Source: CAWGET01 sp963821715 (lineage in GTDB: Bacteria; Bacteroidota; Ignavibacteria; Ignavibacteriales; Melioribacteraceae). Taken from it: DNA of 64,000 nucleotides. A program made the translations under genes and the position numbers. This document shows, in pieces, positions 15,978-26,166 of this stretch; within the stretch, counting starts at the first letter, position 1, and each line of letters starts with the position of its first letter. The notes under the pieces are model-generated. The model did no database searches. It had not been told where the DNA came from and saw nothing but the letters and a program-made list of their open reading frames with translations. The DNA is taken from assembly GCA_963821715.1 (NCBI GenBank), contig CAWGET010000001.1, positions 186,001-250,000 of the forward strand, written 5' to 3'.

Positions 15978-17450
15978 TTACTTAACTACTGTCATTTCAA
16001 TTTTTTGTATTACCGGTTTCGCCGTATCGAGAATTGGACGAGGATAAAGTCCAAGCCAAACGATAACGATAATGAGCGATCCCATAATAACCATTTCTCT
16101 TACCGAGAAATCTTTCAGAGTCCATTCTTTTGATTTTCTTCCCTGAAAAACACTTTGAACAATTTTCAGTGAATAAATAGTCGCGGCAACCAATCCTATC
16201 GTCGCGAAGATAGTAATTGTAGCTTCGGCTTGGTAAGCTCCTACCAAAGTTAAAATCTCGGCTATAAAATTACCCAGTCCGGGCAATCCCAAAGAAGCCA
16301 TCGCGAATACCATTCCTACAGCTCCCATTCTGGGAACCTGAGGCCAGAGCCCGCCCATTTCTCTTATATCTCTTGTATGGATTCTTTCGTAAAGCGCGCC
16401 TACTAAAATAAAGAGTGCGCCGGTGCTTATTCCATGCGTTATCATTTGCATTACTACGCCTTGCAAAGCAATTTCGTTGAACGCGAAAACTCCGAGAAGA
16501 ACAAAACCCATGTGACTTACGCTGGAGTAAGCGACCAATCTTTTTAAGTCCGTCTGACCAAACGCTAGCATTGCGCCGTATAAAATTCCAATCACTCCTA
16601 GGATCATCGCGTAAGGAGCGATCTCGACTGACGCGTTAGGGAAGAGTGGTATAACAAATCTTAAAATTCCGTAAGCTCCTGTTTTCAATAAAAGTCCTGC
16701 CAGGATAACGCTTCCCGCGGTCGGCGCTTCTGTATGAGCATCCGGAAGCCAGCTATGAAACGGAACCATCGGGAGTTTTACTACAAATGCGATGAGAAAA
16801 CCGAACATCAGCCATTTAGCTATGTCGGGCGCCATTTCGGTTCCAAGCAGCTGCATATAATCAAAAGTATAAACGCCTGTATTATTTCCGTGAATAAAAT
16901 ATAATCCGAGAATTGCGAGCAGCATTAACAATCCGCTCGCCTGTGTAAATAAGAAAAACTTGAAAGCTGCGTAAACCCTGTTTTTAGATCCCCAAATTCC
17001 AATAAGGAAATACATTGGAACGAGCATTACTTCCCAGAAAAAATAGAATAAAAATAGATCCATCGCGGTAAAGACGCCCATAATTCCGGATAAGATCCAC
17101 AAAATATTAAAATGGAAAAAGCCTACTTTATTGTCTACGTTCCAGGAAGCAAGTATTGCCAGAATCCCGAGAAAAGCCGTTAATAGGATCATTAATAGGG
17201 ACAGTCCATCAAGTGCAAAGTGGAGACTAATTCCGAAAGAAGGTATCCATGGAGCGCTGAAATCGATGAGCCAGGTTCCTCCTGTTAAATCGATTGATCC
17301 CGCATTTATCCATAAATACAAAATTATTATAAAATCAATTCCCGCTGCGGCTAAAGAAATTATCCTTGGAAGAACAGAACTGAATTTACCGCTAATCCAG
17401 GCAAGAATACCGCCGGTTAAAAGAATTAAGATCAGCCAAATTAAAATCAT
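15978..17450 (-). CDS. nuoM: NADH-quinone oxidoreductase subunit M
   Basis: 490 residues, about 14 membrane helices, an antiporter-like proton channel subunit. Key words are FHFALDGLSLLMILLTAFLG near residue 80, the FFWEVMLVPMYFLIGIWG stretch with the essential glutamate, LPMVPFHSWLPDAHTEAPT and AYSSVSHMGFVLLG. The ATG overlaps the nuoL stop by four bases (ATGA at 17450-17447), so the two subunits are translationally coupled. Confidence 0.97.
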   Translation of the reverse strand: MILIWLILILLTGGILAWISGKFSSVLPRIISLAAAGIDFIIILYLWINAGSIDLTGGTWLIDFSAPWIPSFGISLHFALDGLSLLMILLTAFLGILAILASWNVDNKVGFFHFNILWILSGIMGVFTAMDLFLFYFFWEVMLVPMYFLIGIWGSKNRVYAAFKFFLFTQASGLLMLLAILGLYFIHGNNTGVYTFDYMQLLGTEMAPDIAKWLMFGFLIAFVVKLPMVPFHSWLPDAHTEAPTAGSVILAGLLLKTGAYGILRFVIPLFPNASVEIAPYAMILGVIGILYGAMLAFGQTDLKRLVAYSSVSHMGFVLLGVFAFNEIALQGVVMQMITHGISTGALFILVGALYERIHTRDIREMGGLWPQVPRMGAVGMVFAMASLGLPGLGNFIAEILTLVGAYQAEATITIFATIGLVAATIYSLKIVQSVFQGRKSKEWTLKDFSVREMVIMGSLIIVIVWLGLYPRPILDTAKPVIQKIEMTVVK

Positions 17451-19327
17451 GATAACACCGCAATAGTTAAAGTAAGAACTGCGCCGACTACAATTCCCAT
17501 TGCATACCAGCGAAGTTTACCCGTTTGTGAATAGGTTAAAGCGTAATGAGCCGAGCCGTTAAGCCAGGCAATAAATGTATAAATCTGGTCTATAAAATCA
17601 CGTTTGTTAACTTCAGCCATCCAAACAACAGGACGGACGATGACCGTATCATAAAGTTTATCGAATCCCCATCCGGAAAGCCAGAATTTTGCGAGACCGC
17701 TTTCTCTGAATTTTTTTGTCGATTCCGGTTTTTTGAGGTATAAAACGTAAGCGAGATAAATTCCAATTAAAGCCGTAAGTCCGGCTACTATTTGAAGAAT
17801 CAATTCCGTGCTTACTCCGGCGTGCGAAACTTCTGTTGCCGGAAGCGTAGATTCTGTAAATTCGGAAAACAAAGGTAAATGACCGAGCGTGTGAGGCAGC
17901 TCAATAAATCCGCCGAAGATTGATAAAACGGCTAAGATAATTAAAGGGATTTTCATCAGCATTCTCGGAGGATGCGTAATTTCGGTTTTCTGTTCTCCGT
18001 AGAAAGATATAAAAACCATTCTTCCGGTGTAGAGCGCGGTCATAAATGCGCCGATCCATCCGGCGAGCCAAAGCCAAACGCTTCCGTTTTCTCCCGCCCA
18101 TGTATACCACAAGATCATATCTTTACTGTAAAAACCCGCAGTAATTAAAGGAAGGGAAGCCAACGCTGCTGAACCCGCGACAAACGTCCAGAATATAACC
18201 GGGAGTTTATCTTTCACACCGCCCATCTTAAACATATTCTGCTCGTGATTAAGAGCGTTAATTAAAGCTCCAGCGCCGAGGAACAATAGCGCTTTAAAGA
18301 AAGCGTGAATCATAAAATGAAAAATTGCTGCAGACCAGGCGCCGACGCCAAGCGCGAGGAACATATATCCGATCTGACTAATTGTTGAATAAGCTAAAAC
18401 TCTTTTTATATCGAATTGTGTTAGAGCGCTGAATCCTGCGAGAAGCAGAGTTGCCGCGCCTACAATCGCTACAACCATCTGTGCGGTCGGAGCGAGTTCA
18501 AAAATTACATGAGTGCGAGCTATTAAATAAACGCCGGCGGTAACCATTGTTGCCGCGTGAATAAGAGCGCTTACAGGGGAGGGACCTGCCATTGCATCCG
18601 GAAGCCAGGTTTGTAATGGAAGCTGAGCCGATTTACCGACCGCTCCGCCCAACAATAATAAAGCAACCGTGATTGCCATAGTTGAATTTACTGTCCATTC
18701 GAAAGGAGCAAGCCTTAAAATTTCCTGAATGTTCAGAGTTCCGAATGTTAAAAATAAAATGAACAACCCGATTGCCATTGCCGTATCGCCGACTCTCGTA
18801 ACAATAAACGCTTTCCGCGCTGCTTTGCCGTTTTCGGGGTCTTTATACCAAAATCCTATCAAAAGGAAACTGCAAAGACCGACGCCTTCCCATCCTAAAT
18901 ACATTAATAAAAGATTATCCGCCATTACGAGGGTAAGCATCGCGCCGACGAAAAGATTCATATATGCAAAAAATCTAGCGAATCCTTCTTCGTGTTCCAT
19001 ATATTCAACAGAGTAAAGATGAATAAGCGTTCCTACGAAAGTGATCACAAAAATAAAAACGATTGTCATCGAATCTAAATGAAAAGCTATTCCGGGATTA
19101 AATCCGCCAACATCAAACCAAGTCCATAGGGTTAACTGATAAGCATAACCTTCCGGCGGAGAAGTCATAAAACCGATGGCGATGATAATTGTAATTAAAG
19201 CGGATATACCGACAGAGCCCACTCCGACTACAGAAGCGAGAGTTTTGCTAAGCCTTGCGCCAAAAAGCGCTAAGATTAAAAATCCAAGAAAAGGTAAAGC
19301 AGGAATTATCCATAAAATATCTAACAT
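17447..19327 (-). CDS. nuoL: NADH-quinone oxidoreductase subunit L
   Basis: 626 residues, the largest antiporter-like subunit, with the long C-terminal lateral helix expected after about residue 520. Family words include YLGWEGVGLCSFLLIGFWY, LPLQTWLPDAMAGPSPVSAL, IHAATMVTAGVYLIAR and AYSTISQIGYMFLALG. Its ribosome-binding site (GAGGGGAT) is formed by the last codons of nuoK. It is the distal part of the membrane proton-pumping arm. Confidence 0.97.
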   Translation of the reverse strand: MLDILWIIPALPFLGFLILALFGARLSKTLASVVGVGSVGISALITIIIAIGFMTSPPEGYAYQLTLWTWFDVGGFNPGIAFHLDSMTIVFIFVITFVGTLIHLYSVEYMEHEEGFARFFAYMNLFVGAMLTLVMADNLLLMYLGWEGVGLCSFLLIGFWYKDPENGKAARKAFIVTRVGDTAMAIGLFILFLTFGTLNIQEILRLAPFEWTVNSTMAITVALLLLGGAVGKSAQLPLQTWLPDAMAGPSPVSALIHAATMVTAGVYLIARTHVIFELAPTAQMVVAIVGAATLLLAGFSALTQFDIKRVLAYSTISQIGYMFLALGVGAWSAAIFHFMIHAFFKALLFLGAGALINALNHEQNMFKMGGVKDKLPVIFWTFVAGSAALASLPLITAGFYSKDMILWYTWAGENGSVWLWLAGWIGAFMTALYTGRMVFISFYGEQKTEITHPPRMLMKIPLIILAVLSIFGGFIELPHTLGHLPLFSEFTESTLPATEVSHAGVSTELILQIVAGLTALIGIYLAYVLYLKKPESTKKFRESGLAKFWLSGWGFDKLYDTVIVRPVVWMAEVNKRDFIDQIYTFIAWLNGSAHYALTYSQTGKLRWYAMGIVVGAVLTLTIAVLS

Positions 19328-19328
19328 T

Positions 19329-19637
19329 TTATCCCCTCATTTGGCTGACAGCATCAGAGTCTAATGATTTAAATTTTGAATAGATTTGAATAATAAGCGC
19401 GAGTCCAACTGAAACTTCAGCGGCAGCCATTGCCAAAATAAAAATGAACATTACCTGCCCATCCGCCTGAACCCATTTGGAACCGGCAATTACAAAAGCC
19501 AGACCGGCTGCGTTTAACATTATCTCTACAGACATCAGCATAAAAATTATATTCCGCCTGACAAGCAGCCCGACCAAACCGATGAAAAATAAAACTCCGG
19601 CAATCAGCAATGCAACTTCGGTTGAGATTATCGTCAT
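19329..19637 (-). CDS. nuoK: NADH-quinone oxidoreductase subunit K
   Basis: 102 residues with three membrane helices. The E-channel region FMLMSVEIMLNAAGLAFV and the second conserved glutamate in ILAMAAAEVSVGLALI are both present. One-base overlap (TGATG) with the nuoJ stop. Confidence 0.97.
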   Translation of the reverse strand: MTIISTEVALLIAGVLFFIGLVGLLVRRNIIFMLMSVEIMLNAAGLAFVIAGSKWVQADGQVMFIFILAMAAAEVSVGLALIIQIYSKFKSLDSDAVSQMRG

Positions 19638-20164
19638 CAGTTCTCTCCTTCTTCTAAAAATCTGTGGTGCACCGTCTTTTTGGAACGGCCAATATGATAT
19701 GCGCCGATAATGCCCGCCATCAGAAGCATACCGGCTAACTGAACGCCGAGAACGTAAGTTCCGAATAAAGAGATTCCCACTTGCTTTGGAGAGATACTTG
19801 CCGATCCGGCATCGGGAACGCTTATGGAAGTGACGATAAAAATAAATTCAATTAAAAGAATTGAAGTAAGAATCGCCGGTCCGATCCATATTTTTTTGGA
19901 TAGTAGCTTACTCTCCGTCTCAACAGAATCGCCGCCCAGATTCAGCATCATAACAACAAAAATAAATAGAACCATTATTGCCCCGGCATAAACAATTATT
20001 TCGAGAACGGCTACAAACGGCGCGCCGAGTACGAAAAACATAACAGACACCGAGAATAGCGAGACAATAAGATAGAGCAGAGCGTGAACAGCGTTCAGTC
20101 TGGTAATAACCATCAGTGTGGAAAGAATAGCAACCACAGCGGCAATGTAAAACAATAATGTCAT
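19637..20164 (-). CDS. nuoJ: NADH-quinone oxidoreductase subunit J
   Basis: 175 residues, five membrane helices. The diagnostic helix 3 motif IVYAGAIMVLFIFVVMML (about residues 57-74), which contains the pi-bulge region of the proton path, is intact. Usual length and position between nuoI and nuoK. Confidence 0.96.
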   Translation of the reverse strand: MTLLFYIAAVVAILSTLMVITRLNAVHALLYLIVSLFSVSVMFFVLGAPFVAVLEIIVYAGAIMVLFIFVVMMLNLGGDSVETESKLLSKKIWIGPAILTSILLIEFIFIVTSISVPDAGSASISPKQVGISLFGTYVLGVQLAGMLLMAGIIGAYHIGRSKKTVHHRFLEEGEN

Positions 20165-20208
20165 ATTAAAACCTTAAATTGAAATTTATTCCTTTCAACA
20201 ATTAAACT

Positions 20209-20724
20209 TTACGGCAACAGTTTTTTTATATCGACCGGAGGATTTTCGTTTTTCCCTTCGCCTTTTTCTTTTCCGGCAATCGCAAGTCCTGCCTGATCAT
20301 AAAAATTATATCCGTGATATTTTCCTTCCCCCGAAATCAAAAGATGTTCCTTTTCGTAAACCATATTCTGCCTGTTGTATTCCGCCATTTCGAAATCCGG
20401 TATTAGCTGGATCGCGTAAGTTGGGCAGGCGTCTTCGCAGTATCCGCAGAAAATACATCTGGAAAAATTTATTCTGAAGAATTCCGGGTATCTTCTTTTC
20501 TTGTCATTTTCAGAGGCTTGTAAAGAAATACAATCCACCGGACAAGCTACAGCGCAAAGATAGCAGGCTACGCATCTTTCGTTTCCTTCTGCGTCGCGTG
20601 AAAGCACAATTCTGCCGCGCCACCTTGCGGGTAAATTAGGTTTCTCTTCAGGATATTGAACAGTAACCCTTTTTCTGAACATATGCGAAAATGCAACCCA
20701 AATAGACCGTAAATTACTAAGCAT
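20209..20724 (-). CDS. nuoI: NADH-quinone oxidoreductase subunit I
   Basis: 171 residues carrying two 4Fe-4S clusters (N6a and N6b). The two Cys motifs are CVACYLCAVACPVDC (about 50-64) and CIFCGYCEDACP (about 90-101). An N-terminal amphipathic helix docks it to the membrane arm. The C-terminal 40 residues are Lys/Glu/Pro-rich and vary between lineages. Confidence 0.97.
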   Translation of the reverse strand: MLSNLRSIWVAFSHMFRKRVTVQYPEEKPNLPARWRGRIVLSRDAEGNERCVACYLCAVACPVDCISLQASENDKKRRYPEFFRINFSRCIFCGYCEDACPTYAIQLIPDFEMAEYNRQNMVYEKEHLLISGEGKYHGYNFYDQAGLAIAGKEKGEGKNENPPVDIKKLLP

Positions 20725-20751
20725 TTAAAAATCCCTTCCTTAAAAACTTTT

Positions 20752-21708
20752 CTATTTAACCGCAAGCAATATTGCGCCCGTTACAAGCAGATTAAGCAGA
20801 GATAACGGGAGTAAAATTTTCCAGCCGTAACTCATCAGCTGGTCGTATCTCGGTCTTGGCAGCGATGCTCTTAACAAGACGAAGAATAAAATAAAAGCAA
20901 ATGTCTTAAGCGTAAACCAGACTATTCCCGGAAGAAAATCGGGACCGAGCCAGCCGCCGAAAAACAATGTTACCATTAACATCGAAACAAGAGTAACGCC
21001 AAGGTATTCTCCAACGAAAAACATTCCGAATTTCATTCCGCTGTATTCAGAGTGGAATCCGGCGATAAGTTCACTCTCGGCTTCGGGAATATCAAAAGGC
21101 AATCTGTGAGTTTCTGCGATGCCGGCGATCATAAAAATTATAAATCCTAAAAATTGCGGAATTACGAACCAGACGTCCTGCTGGGCGAGAACAATATCGC
21201 TAAGCTTAAACGAACCGGTCATCATAATAACGCCGATGAGCGACAAGCCCATGAATACTTCGTAAGTTATCATCTGTGCAGAGCCGCGCATAGCGCCGAG
21301 CAGAGAATATTTATTGTTGGAAGCCCAGCCGCCGAGCACAACACTGTAAGCGCCGAGCGAAGACATTGCGAAGAAAAATAAAATCCCGATGTTCAGATCG
21401 GCTACAACTATACCCGGAGCGAAGGGAATAATTACGAAACTCATAAGAATGGTAACCATAATTATCGTTGGCGCGCCGATAAAAATAACTTTATCTGAGA
21501 AGGGGGGAACCCAGTCTTCTTTAAAAAATATTTTTACCATATCCGCAACAACCTGAAACAATCCTAAAGGACCTATACGGTTTGGACCATACCTATCCTG
21601 CCAAATCGCAAGCCCGCGTCTCTCAATCCAGATGTTTAACGCGGCGATGCTCACCATCGTTAACAAAACGCCGAAAACTATTAACAATAATCTTATCGTT
21701 TCATCCAT
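20752..21708 (-). CDS. nuoH: NADH-quinone oxidoreductase subunit H
   Basis: 318 residues with eight or nine membrane helices, forming part of the quinone chamber. Signature regions are RRGLAIWQDRYGPNRIGPLG (about 30-49), AETHRLPFDIPEAESELIAG and HSEYSGMKF, and the C-terminal RASLPRPRYDQLM. It overlaps the 3' end of nuoG by eight bases. Confidence 0.98.
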   Translation of the reverse strand: MDETIRLLLIVFGVLLTMVSIAALNIWIERRGLAIWQDRYGPNRIGPLGLFQVVADMVKIFFKEDWVPPFSDKVIFIGAPTIIMVTILMSFVIIPFAPGIVVADLNIGILFFFAMSSLGAYSVVLGGWASNNKYSLLGAMRGSAQMITYEVFMGLSLIGVIMMTGSFKLSDIVLAQQDVWFVIPQFLGFIIFMIAGIAETHRLPFDIPEAESELIAGFHSEYSGMKFGMFFVGEYLGVTLVSMLMVTLFFGGWLGPDFLPGIVWFTLKTFAFILFFVLLRASLPRPRYDQLMSYGWKILLPLSLLNLLVTGAILLAVK

Positions 21709-24388
21709 TTGCCGCTCCTGAAATTTTTCCCGACGAAGTGTAATTCAAATAAGGAATAGCGGTTAGTCCTACAGGAAGACCGGCGACTCCTTCGGGGATC
21801 TCAAAACTTATTTTTATTGGAAGACTTAATTCTTTCCCTTCAACTGAAATTTTTACTTTATCGTTTTTTGCAGCTTTCAATTTATTTACGTCTTCCGCGT
21901 TAAGCAAAACATAAGGTTCCGGTATCATTTCTTTTGCCGTGGAAGATTTTGAGCTAAATTCTTCCGATCCATAGAAAGTGTAAACCGGAACAAAGTCAAA
22001 TTCATTTTCTTGTTTAGATGATCTTGGAGGAATCTGTTCGAAAAATCTTAACTTGGAAGAACTTTCCGCTTCAAATAATCTAATACCCGGATCTCCGCCG
22101 TGCAAAGGTCCGCCAACTTCAATTTGATATTTATTAATTGATTGTTCGGAATTCCATCCGGGCGACCAGAAATATGGTATTATTGAAGCCGGCGGTTTTC
22201 CGTGATAACCTTCCATCGTAAATGTTAACGGTGAATCGGGATCTTCTAACGGTTTATGTTCGCTTACATTTTCGTTTGCGTGTATCGCGGTTCTTCCGCT
22301 GTAGCGGTGAGTTTCGCGCGGAATTTTTTGCCCCGCTATTCTGAATCCCGGAGGCGGAGTTATCTGATCGATATCTTTAAGAAGAGGAAATTCTTTTTTG
22401 ATTTCGTCTATTACTTCAAAAAGATTGATCCTTGTTTTTTTACTTTTCTGATTAAATTCGTTGAGCCATCTCCAGGCTTCCTGTATATCGGCTTCGGGAG
22501 AATAAACCTGGTAAAATCTTTGAGCTCTTCCTTCGTTATTAACTAAGGTCCCGTCCGATTCTGCGAATGTTCCCGTGGGAATCACAACATTCGCTTTTTC
22601 TGTCGTTTCCGTTTTGAAGTAATCCAGAACAACTACATTTTCGAATCGTTTTAGAAATTTATCAACTGTGTTTTTATCCGCTCTTCTATATAGATCATTT
22701 TCGAGTATGATCAGATCGTTTGCTTTTACGTTTACGGCATCCTCAAAACTTTCTGTTTCTAAAATTGCAAGACCAAAACTGTCTGCTTCCGGCACAGTGA
22801 GTGAAATGCCCGTTTTATCATTAACTTTTTTAAGCGCTAACGCAACATTATAAGCCGCCTGAAGAATTGATTCGTTTTTGCAGCTTGTTCCCGAAATGAC
22901 GAGAGGTTTTTTTGCCGCTTTTAATTTATCGGAAGTTAGTTTTACTAACTCTTTTAATTCATCCGATAAACCCGAAACTTCCGGCGATTCTCCGCTTATC
23001 GCGTTTGCGACGGCGAATCCGAAGCGGGCAATTTCGTTCGGCACAGCTCTGTAAGTTTTTTCGGCGAGCCTGTCTAATTTTGTTTCAGCAGGAGTCGCGA
23101 TAAAGACCGGCGATTTTTCATCCTGAACCGCTTCTCTTACTGCCGCGTCCTGCCAATCGGGAATCCGCAATTGTTCTGCGATTTCTTTGGAAATATTTTT
23201 GGATGCTTGGTTAACCGCTAAAGCGAGCATAGGCGCTGTATTGGTGAGGTCCTCGCCCAGAATTAAAACAGCGTCAGATTCTTCAGTTTCTTTAAGCGAT
23301 GGAGTTCTTACCGCCCCATCTTTCAAAATTTTATAAGCCGATTTAATCAGCTTGAACTCATTTTTATTTATTCCTACAAAGAAATTATCTTTGCCGACCA
23401 ATTTTCGTAAAGCGTAATTCGATTCTAACGAAGCGCGCGGAGAGCCTATGCCTATTGTCTTACCGTTGCTCACCATTCCGCTTATATTATTTACCGCTTC
23501 CTCCTTAACCGCTTCAAAAGGTTTTCCGTCTTCTGTAACGGTAACGTATTTAAATCTATCATCGCCGTTCACATACTCATATCCGAAGCGTCCGCGGTCG
23601 CAGATAAAATATCCGTTAACTTTGCTGTTATATCTGCTTATTACTCTCCGCAAAGTTCCGTATCTCTCGCCAGCAATTATATTACATCCCAATCCGCAAT
23701 TAAAGCAAACTGAAGGCGCCGTGGTTAAATCCCATTTTCTGGTATAATGCTGTTTGGAAGTTTTATCCGTAAAAACTCCGGTAGGGCACACTTCGGCTAA
23801 GTTTCCGCTGAACTCGCTTTCCAAAACCCCGTCTTCGTCTCTTCCAAAATAAACATTGTTCCGCGAAGCAAAAACATTCAGATCGTCTCCGCCGGCGTAA
23901 TCCCTGTAATATCTAACGCATCTGTAACATTGTATGCAGCGGTTCATTTCGTGGTTGATGAACGGCCCGAGATACTGATTAATGTGCGTTCTCTTTTTGA
24001 AATCGTATCTTCTGTAAGTATGTCCAGTCATAACCGTCATATCCTGAAGATGGCATTCGCCGCCTTCGTCACAAATAGGACAATCGTGCGGGTGATTTGT
24101 CATCAGCCACTCGATAACATTAGAGCGGAATGATTTTACTTCCTCATCTTCGATGGAAACTCTGAGACCGTCGGAAACAGGAACCATACAGGACATTACA
24201 ATGCGTCCTTTGGTATCGTTTTCGTCTCTGAATTGTTTTACTGCACACTGCCTGCAGGCTCCAACCGATCCCATCGCCGGATGCCAGCAGAAGTAAGGAA
24301 TATCAAGTTTAAGCGATAAAGCCGCGTCTAAAAGATTATTGCCTTCTTCAACTTCGTATTGCCTGCCATCTATAAAAATCTTTACCAT
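21701..24388 (-). CDS. nuoG: NADH-quinone oxidoreductase subunit G
   Basis: 895 residues. The N-terminal 2Fe-2S domain (CWHP, GACRQC) is followed by the His-Cys3 and 4Fe-4S motifs (HPHDCPICDEGGEC, CIQCYRCVRYYRD). Next is an extra cluster motif C-x2-C-x3-C-x27-C (CFNCGLGC ... GYFICDRGR), the N7 site also found in E. coli-type NuoG. Residues about 270-700 are a degenerate molybdopterin-oxidoreductase domain that binds no cofactor, followed by a molybdopterin-dinucleotide-like beta domain. Its ATG directly abuts the nuoF stop. Confidence 0.97.
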   Translation of the reverse strand: MVKIFIDGRQYEVEEGNNLLDAALSLKLDIPYFCWHPAMGSVGACRQCAVKQFRDENDTKGRIVMSCMVPVSDGLRVSIEDEEVKSFRSNVIEWLMTNHPHDCPICDEGGECHLQDMTVMTGHTYRRYDFKKRTHINQYLGPFINHEMNRCIQCYRCVRYYRDYAGGDDLNVFASRNNVYFGRDEDGVLESEFSGNLAEVCPTGVFTDKTSKQHYTRKWDLTTAPSVCFNCGLGCNIIAGERYGTLRRVISRYNSKVNGYFICDRGRFGYEYVNGDDRFKYVTVTEDGKPFEAVKEEAVNNISGMVSNGKTIGIGSPRASLESNYALRKLVGKDNFFVGINKNEFKLIKSAYKILKDGAVRTPSLKETEESDAVLILGEDLTNTAPMLALAVNQASKNISKEIAEQLRIPDWQDAAVREAVQDEKSPVFIATPAETKLDRLAEKTYRAVPNEIARFGFAVANAISGESPEVSGLSDELKELVKLTSDKLKAAKKPLVISGTSCKNESILQAAYNVALALKKVNDKTGISLTVPEADSFGLAILETESFEDAVNVKANDLIILENDLYRRADKNTVDKFLKRFENVVVLDYFKTETTEKANVVIPTGTFAESDGTLVNNEGRAQRFYQVYSPEADIQEAWRWLNEFNQKSKKTRINLFEVIDEIKKEFPLLKDIDQITPPPGFRIAGQKIPRETHRYSGRTAIHANENVSEHKPLEDPDSPLTFTMEGYHGKPPASIIPYFWSPGWNSEQSINKYQIEVGGPLHGGDPGIRLFEAESSSKLRFFEQIPPRSSKQENEFDFVPVYTFYGSEEFSSKSSTAKEMIPEPYVLLNAEDVNKLKAAKNDKVKISVEGKELSLPIKISFEIPEGVAGLPVGLTAIPYLNYTSSGKISGAANG

Positions 24389-25666
24389 CTACTTCCTCCA
24401 AGGACAGCTTTTTTCTGTAATATGAGCTTCGAAATCTTCTCGGAAATATTTTAATGCGCTCTGCAGCGGCTCAACAGCGCCTGGAGCTAACGCGCAGAAT
24501 GTATTTCCGGGACCGAGTAACCTCGAGTGCATATCAAGAAGATCCAGATCTTCCATTTTACCTTTGCCGTCTTCAATCGATTTTAATATTCTTTCAACCC
24601 AGGGTAATCCTTCGCGGCAAGGTGTGCACCATCCGCACGATTCCTGTGCAAAAAAGTGTTCCAAATTATGCACCATTCCCACCGGACAAGTTTTGTCGTC
24701 GAGAACAATCATAGTTCCTGTTCCAAGTCTGCTTCCGGCTTTTGTTACTGAAGTAAAATCCATCGGAATGTCGAGATGTTCTTCAACAAGAAAATCAGTA
24801 GAAGCTCCGCCGGGTAAAGCTCCGCGGAATTTATATCCGTCCTGCATTCCGCCGGCATGTTCTTCTAAAATTTCTCTCATCGAAGTTCCGAGCGGTAACT
24901 CCCAAATGTCAGGTGTTTTAACTCTTCCGCTTACTCCGTATAATTTTGTTCCGCCTTCGTCGGTTTTGCTCAAGCCTTTAAACCATTCAGGACCGTTGTT
25001 AATTATATCTGGAATGTTGCAGAAAGTCTCAACATTATTAACGATAGTTGGTTTACCGAACAATCCACTTGTCTGCGGGAAGGGAGGTTTAGCGCGCGGA
25101 TTAGCGCGTTTTCCTTCAAGCGCGTTCAGCAGTCCGGTTTCTTCGCCGCACATATAACGCCCAACGCTTGTATGAAGATAAAGGTCGAAATCGTATCCCG
25201 AACCGAGGATGTTTTTACCGAGATATCCGGCTTCATACGCTTCGGCGAGAGCTTGCGTAATAATTTCGGCGGCTTCTTTATAAGCCCATCTTAAAAAGAT
25301 ATAACCGATGTTTGCTTCGATAGCGTAAGCGCTTACGATCATTCCTTCGATTAACAGATGAGGATCGCCTTCCAACAGAACGCGGTCTTTGAATGTTCCC
25401 GGCTCCATTTCATCGGCGTTGGCTACAAGGTATTTCGGTTTGGGAACGTTATCTCCCATCGGAACAAAACTCCATTTCATTCCTGTGGAAAACCCCGCGC
25501 CGCCTCTTCCTTTTAAGTTTGATTTTGTGACAATCTCAGTTACATCCTGAAATTTCATTTTCCCGATCACTTTTTTGATCGACTGATAACCGCCGTGCTG
25601 CTCGTATTCTTTTAAGTTATACGGCTGCTCGTTTTTGCGAATATTTTTCGTTAGGGGATTATTCAT
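24389..25666 (-). CDS. nuoF: NADH-quinone oxidoreductase subunit F
   Basis: 425 residues, the NADH- and FMN-binding subunit. GRGGAGFSTGMKWSFVP (about 53-69) and ADEMEPGTFKDR form the FMN/NADH site, ALEGKRANPRAKPPFP is family-typical, and the N3 cluster ligands are in ESCGWCTPCREG with a distant cysteine in GNTFCALAP. The ATG overlaps the nuoE stop by one base (TAATG). Confidence 0.98.
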   Translation of the reverse strand: MNNPLTKNIRKNEQPYNLKEYEQHGGYQSIKKVIGKMKFQDVTEIVTKSNLKGRGGAGFSTGMKWSFVPMGDNVPKPKYLVANADEMEPGTFKDRVLLEGDPHLLIEGMIVSAYAIEANIGYIFLRWAYKEAAEIITQALAEAYEAGYLGKNILGSGYDFDLYLHTSVGRYMCGEETGLLNALEGKRANPRAKPPFPQTSGLFGKPTIVNNVETFCNIPDIINNGPEWFKGLSKTDEGGTKLYGVSGRVKTPDIWELPLGTSMREILEEHAGGMQDGYKFRGALPGGASTDFLVEEHLDIPMDFTSVTKAGSRLGTGTMIVLDDKTCPVGMVHNLEHFFAQESCGWCTPCREGLPWVERILKSIEDGKGKMEDLDLLDMHSRLLGPGNTFCALAPGAVEPLQSALKYFREDFEAHITEKSCPWRK

Positions 25667-26130
25667 TATTTATACTGGTCAAGAATATTAGCAATTTTTT
25701 CCGTAGTTAAATCTCTATGCAGATCGTTGTCGATCATCATTGCAGGTGCCCGATCGCAAGTGCCCAGACAGGGAATAGTCAATAGCGTGAACCGGTCGTC
25801 TTCGGTCGTATCGCCGAGTCCGATTCCTAGTTTTTCCGTCAGAACATCCAGAATAGTTTTGTAACCCATTATGTAGCAGCTTACGCTGTCGCATAAAAGG
25901 ATTACGTGCCGTCCCACGGGTTTTCTGAAAACCAGATTATAGAAAGTCGCGACGCTGTCAACTTCTTCGGCGCTCATTTCCAAATATTCCGCAATGTCAT
26001 TCACGTGCTCGTCGGAAACATACCTGTGATGTTTCTGAACGGCTTTAAGCGCTTCGATGCAAGCCGCTTTTTTATAGGGAACGTGACTAAGTTCCTCGTC
26101 TATTTCTTTTTTTATTTCATCTGAAAGCAT
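25666..26130 (-). CDS. nuoE: NADH-quinone oxidoreductase subunit E
   Basis: 154 residues, thioredoxin-like 2Fe-2S protein (cluster N1a). Ligands are C-x4-C in LCDSVSCYIMG (about residue 85) and C-x3-C in IPCLGTCDRAP (about 125). The helical N-terminal half matches the family. It is separated from nuoCD by 36 nt. Confidence 0.97.
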   Translation of the reverse strand: MLSDEIKKEIDEELSHVPYKKAACIEALKAVQKHHRYVSDEHVNDIAEYLEMSAEEVDSVATFYNLVFRKPVGRHVILLCDSVSCYIMGYKTILDVLTEKLGIGLGDTTEDDRFTLLTIPCLGTCDRAPAMMIDNDLHRDLTTEKIANILDQYK

Positions 26131-26166
26131 AATATAATTTTTTCTATTTGTTTCCGGTTCCGTAAA

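Noticed and set aside
24564..25157. 197-codon plus-strand open frame opposite nuoF
   Set aside because: Longest shadow frame; composition is an antisense image of the highly conserved nuoF, with no ribosome-binding site and no recognisable domain.
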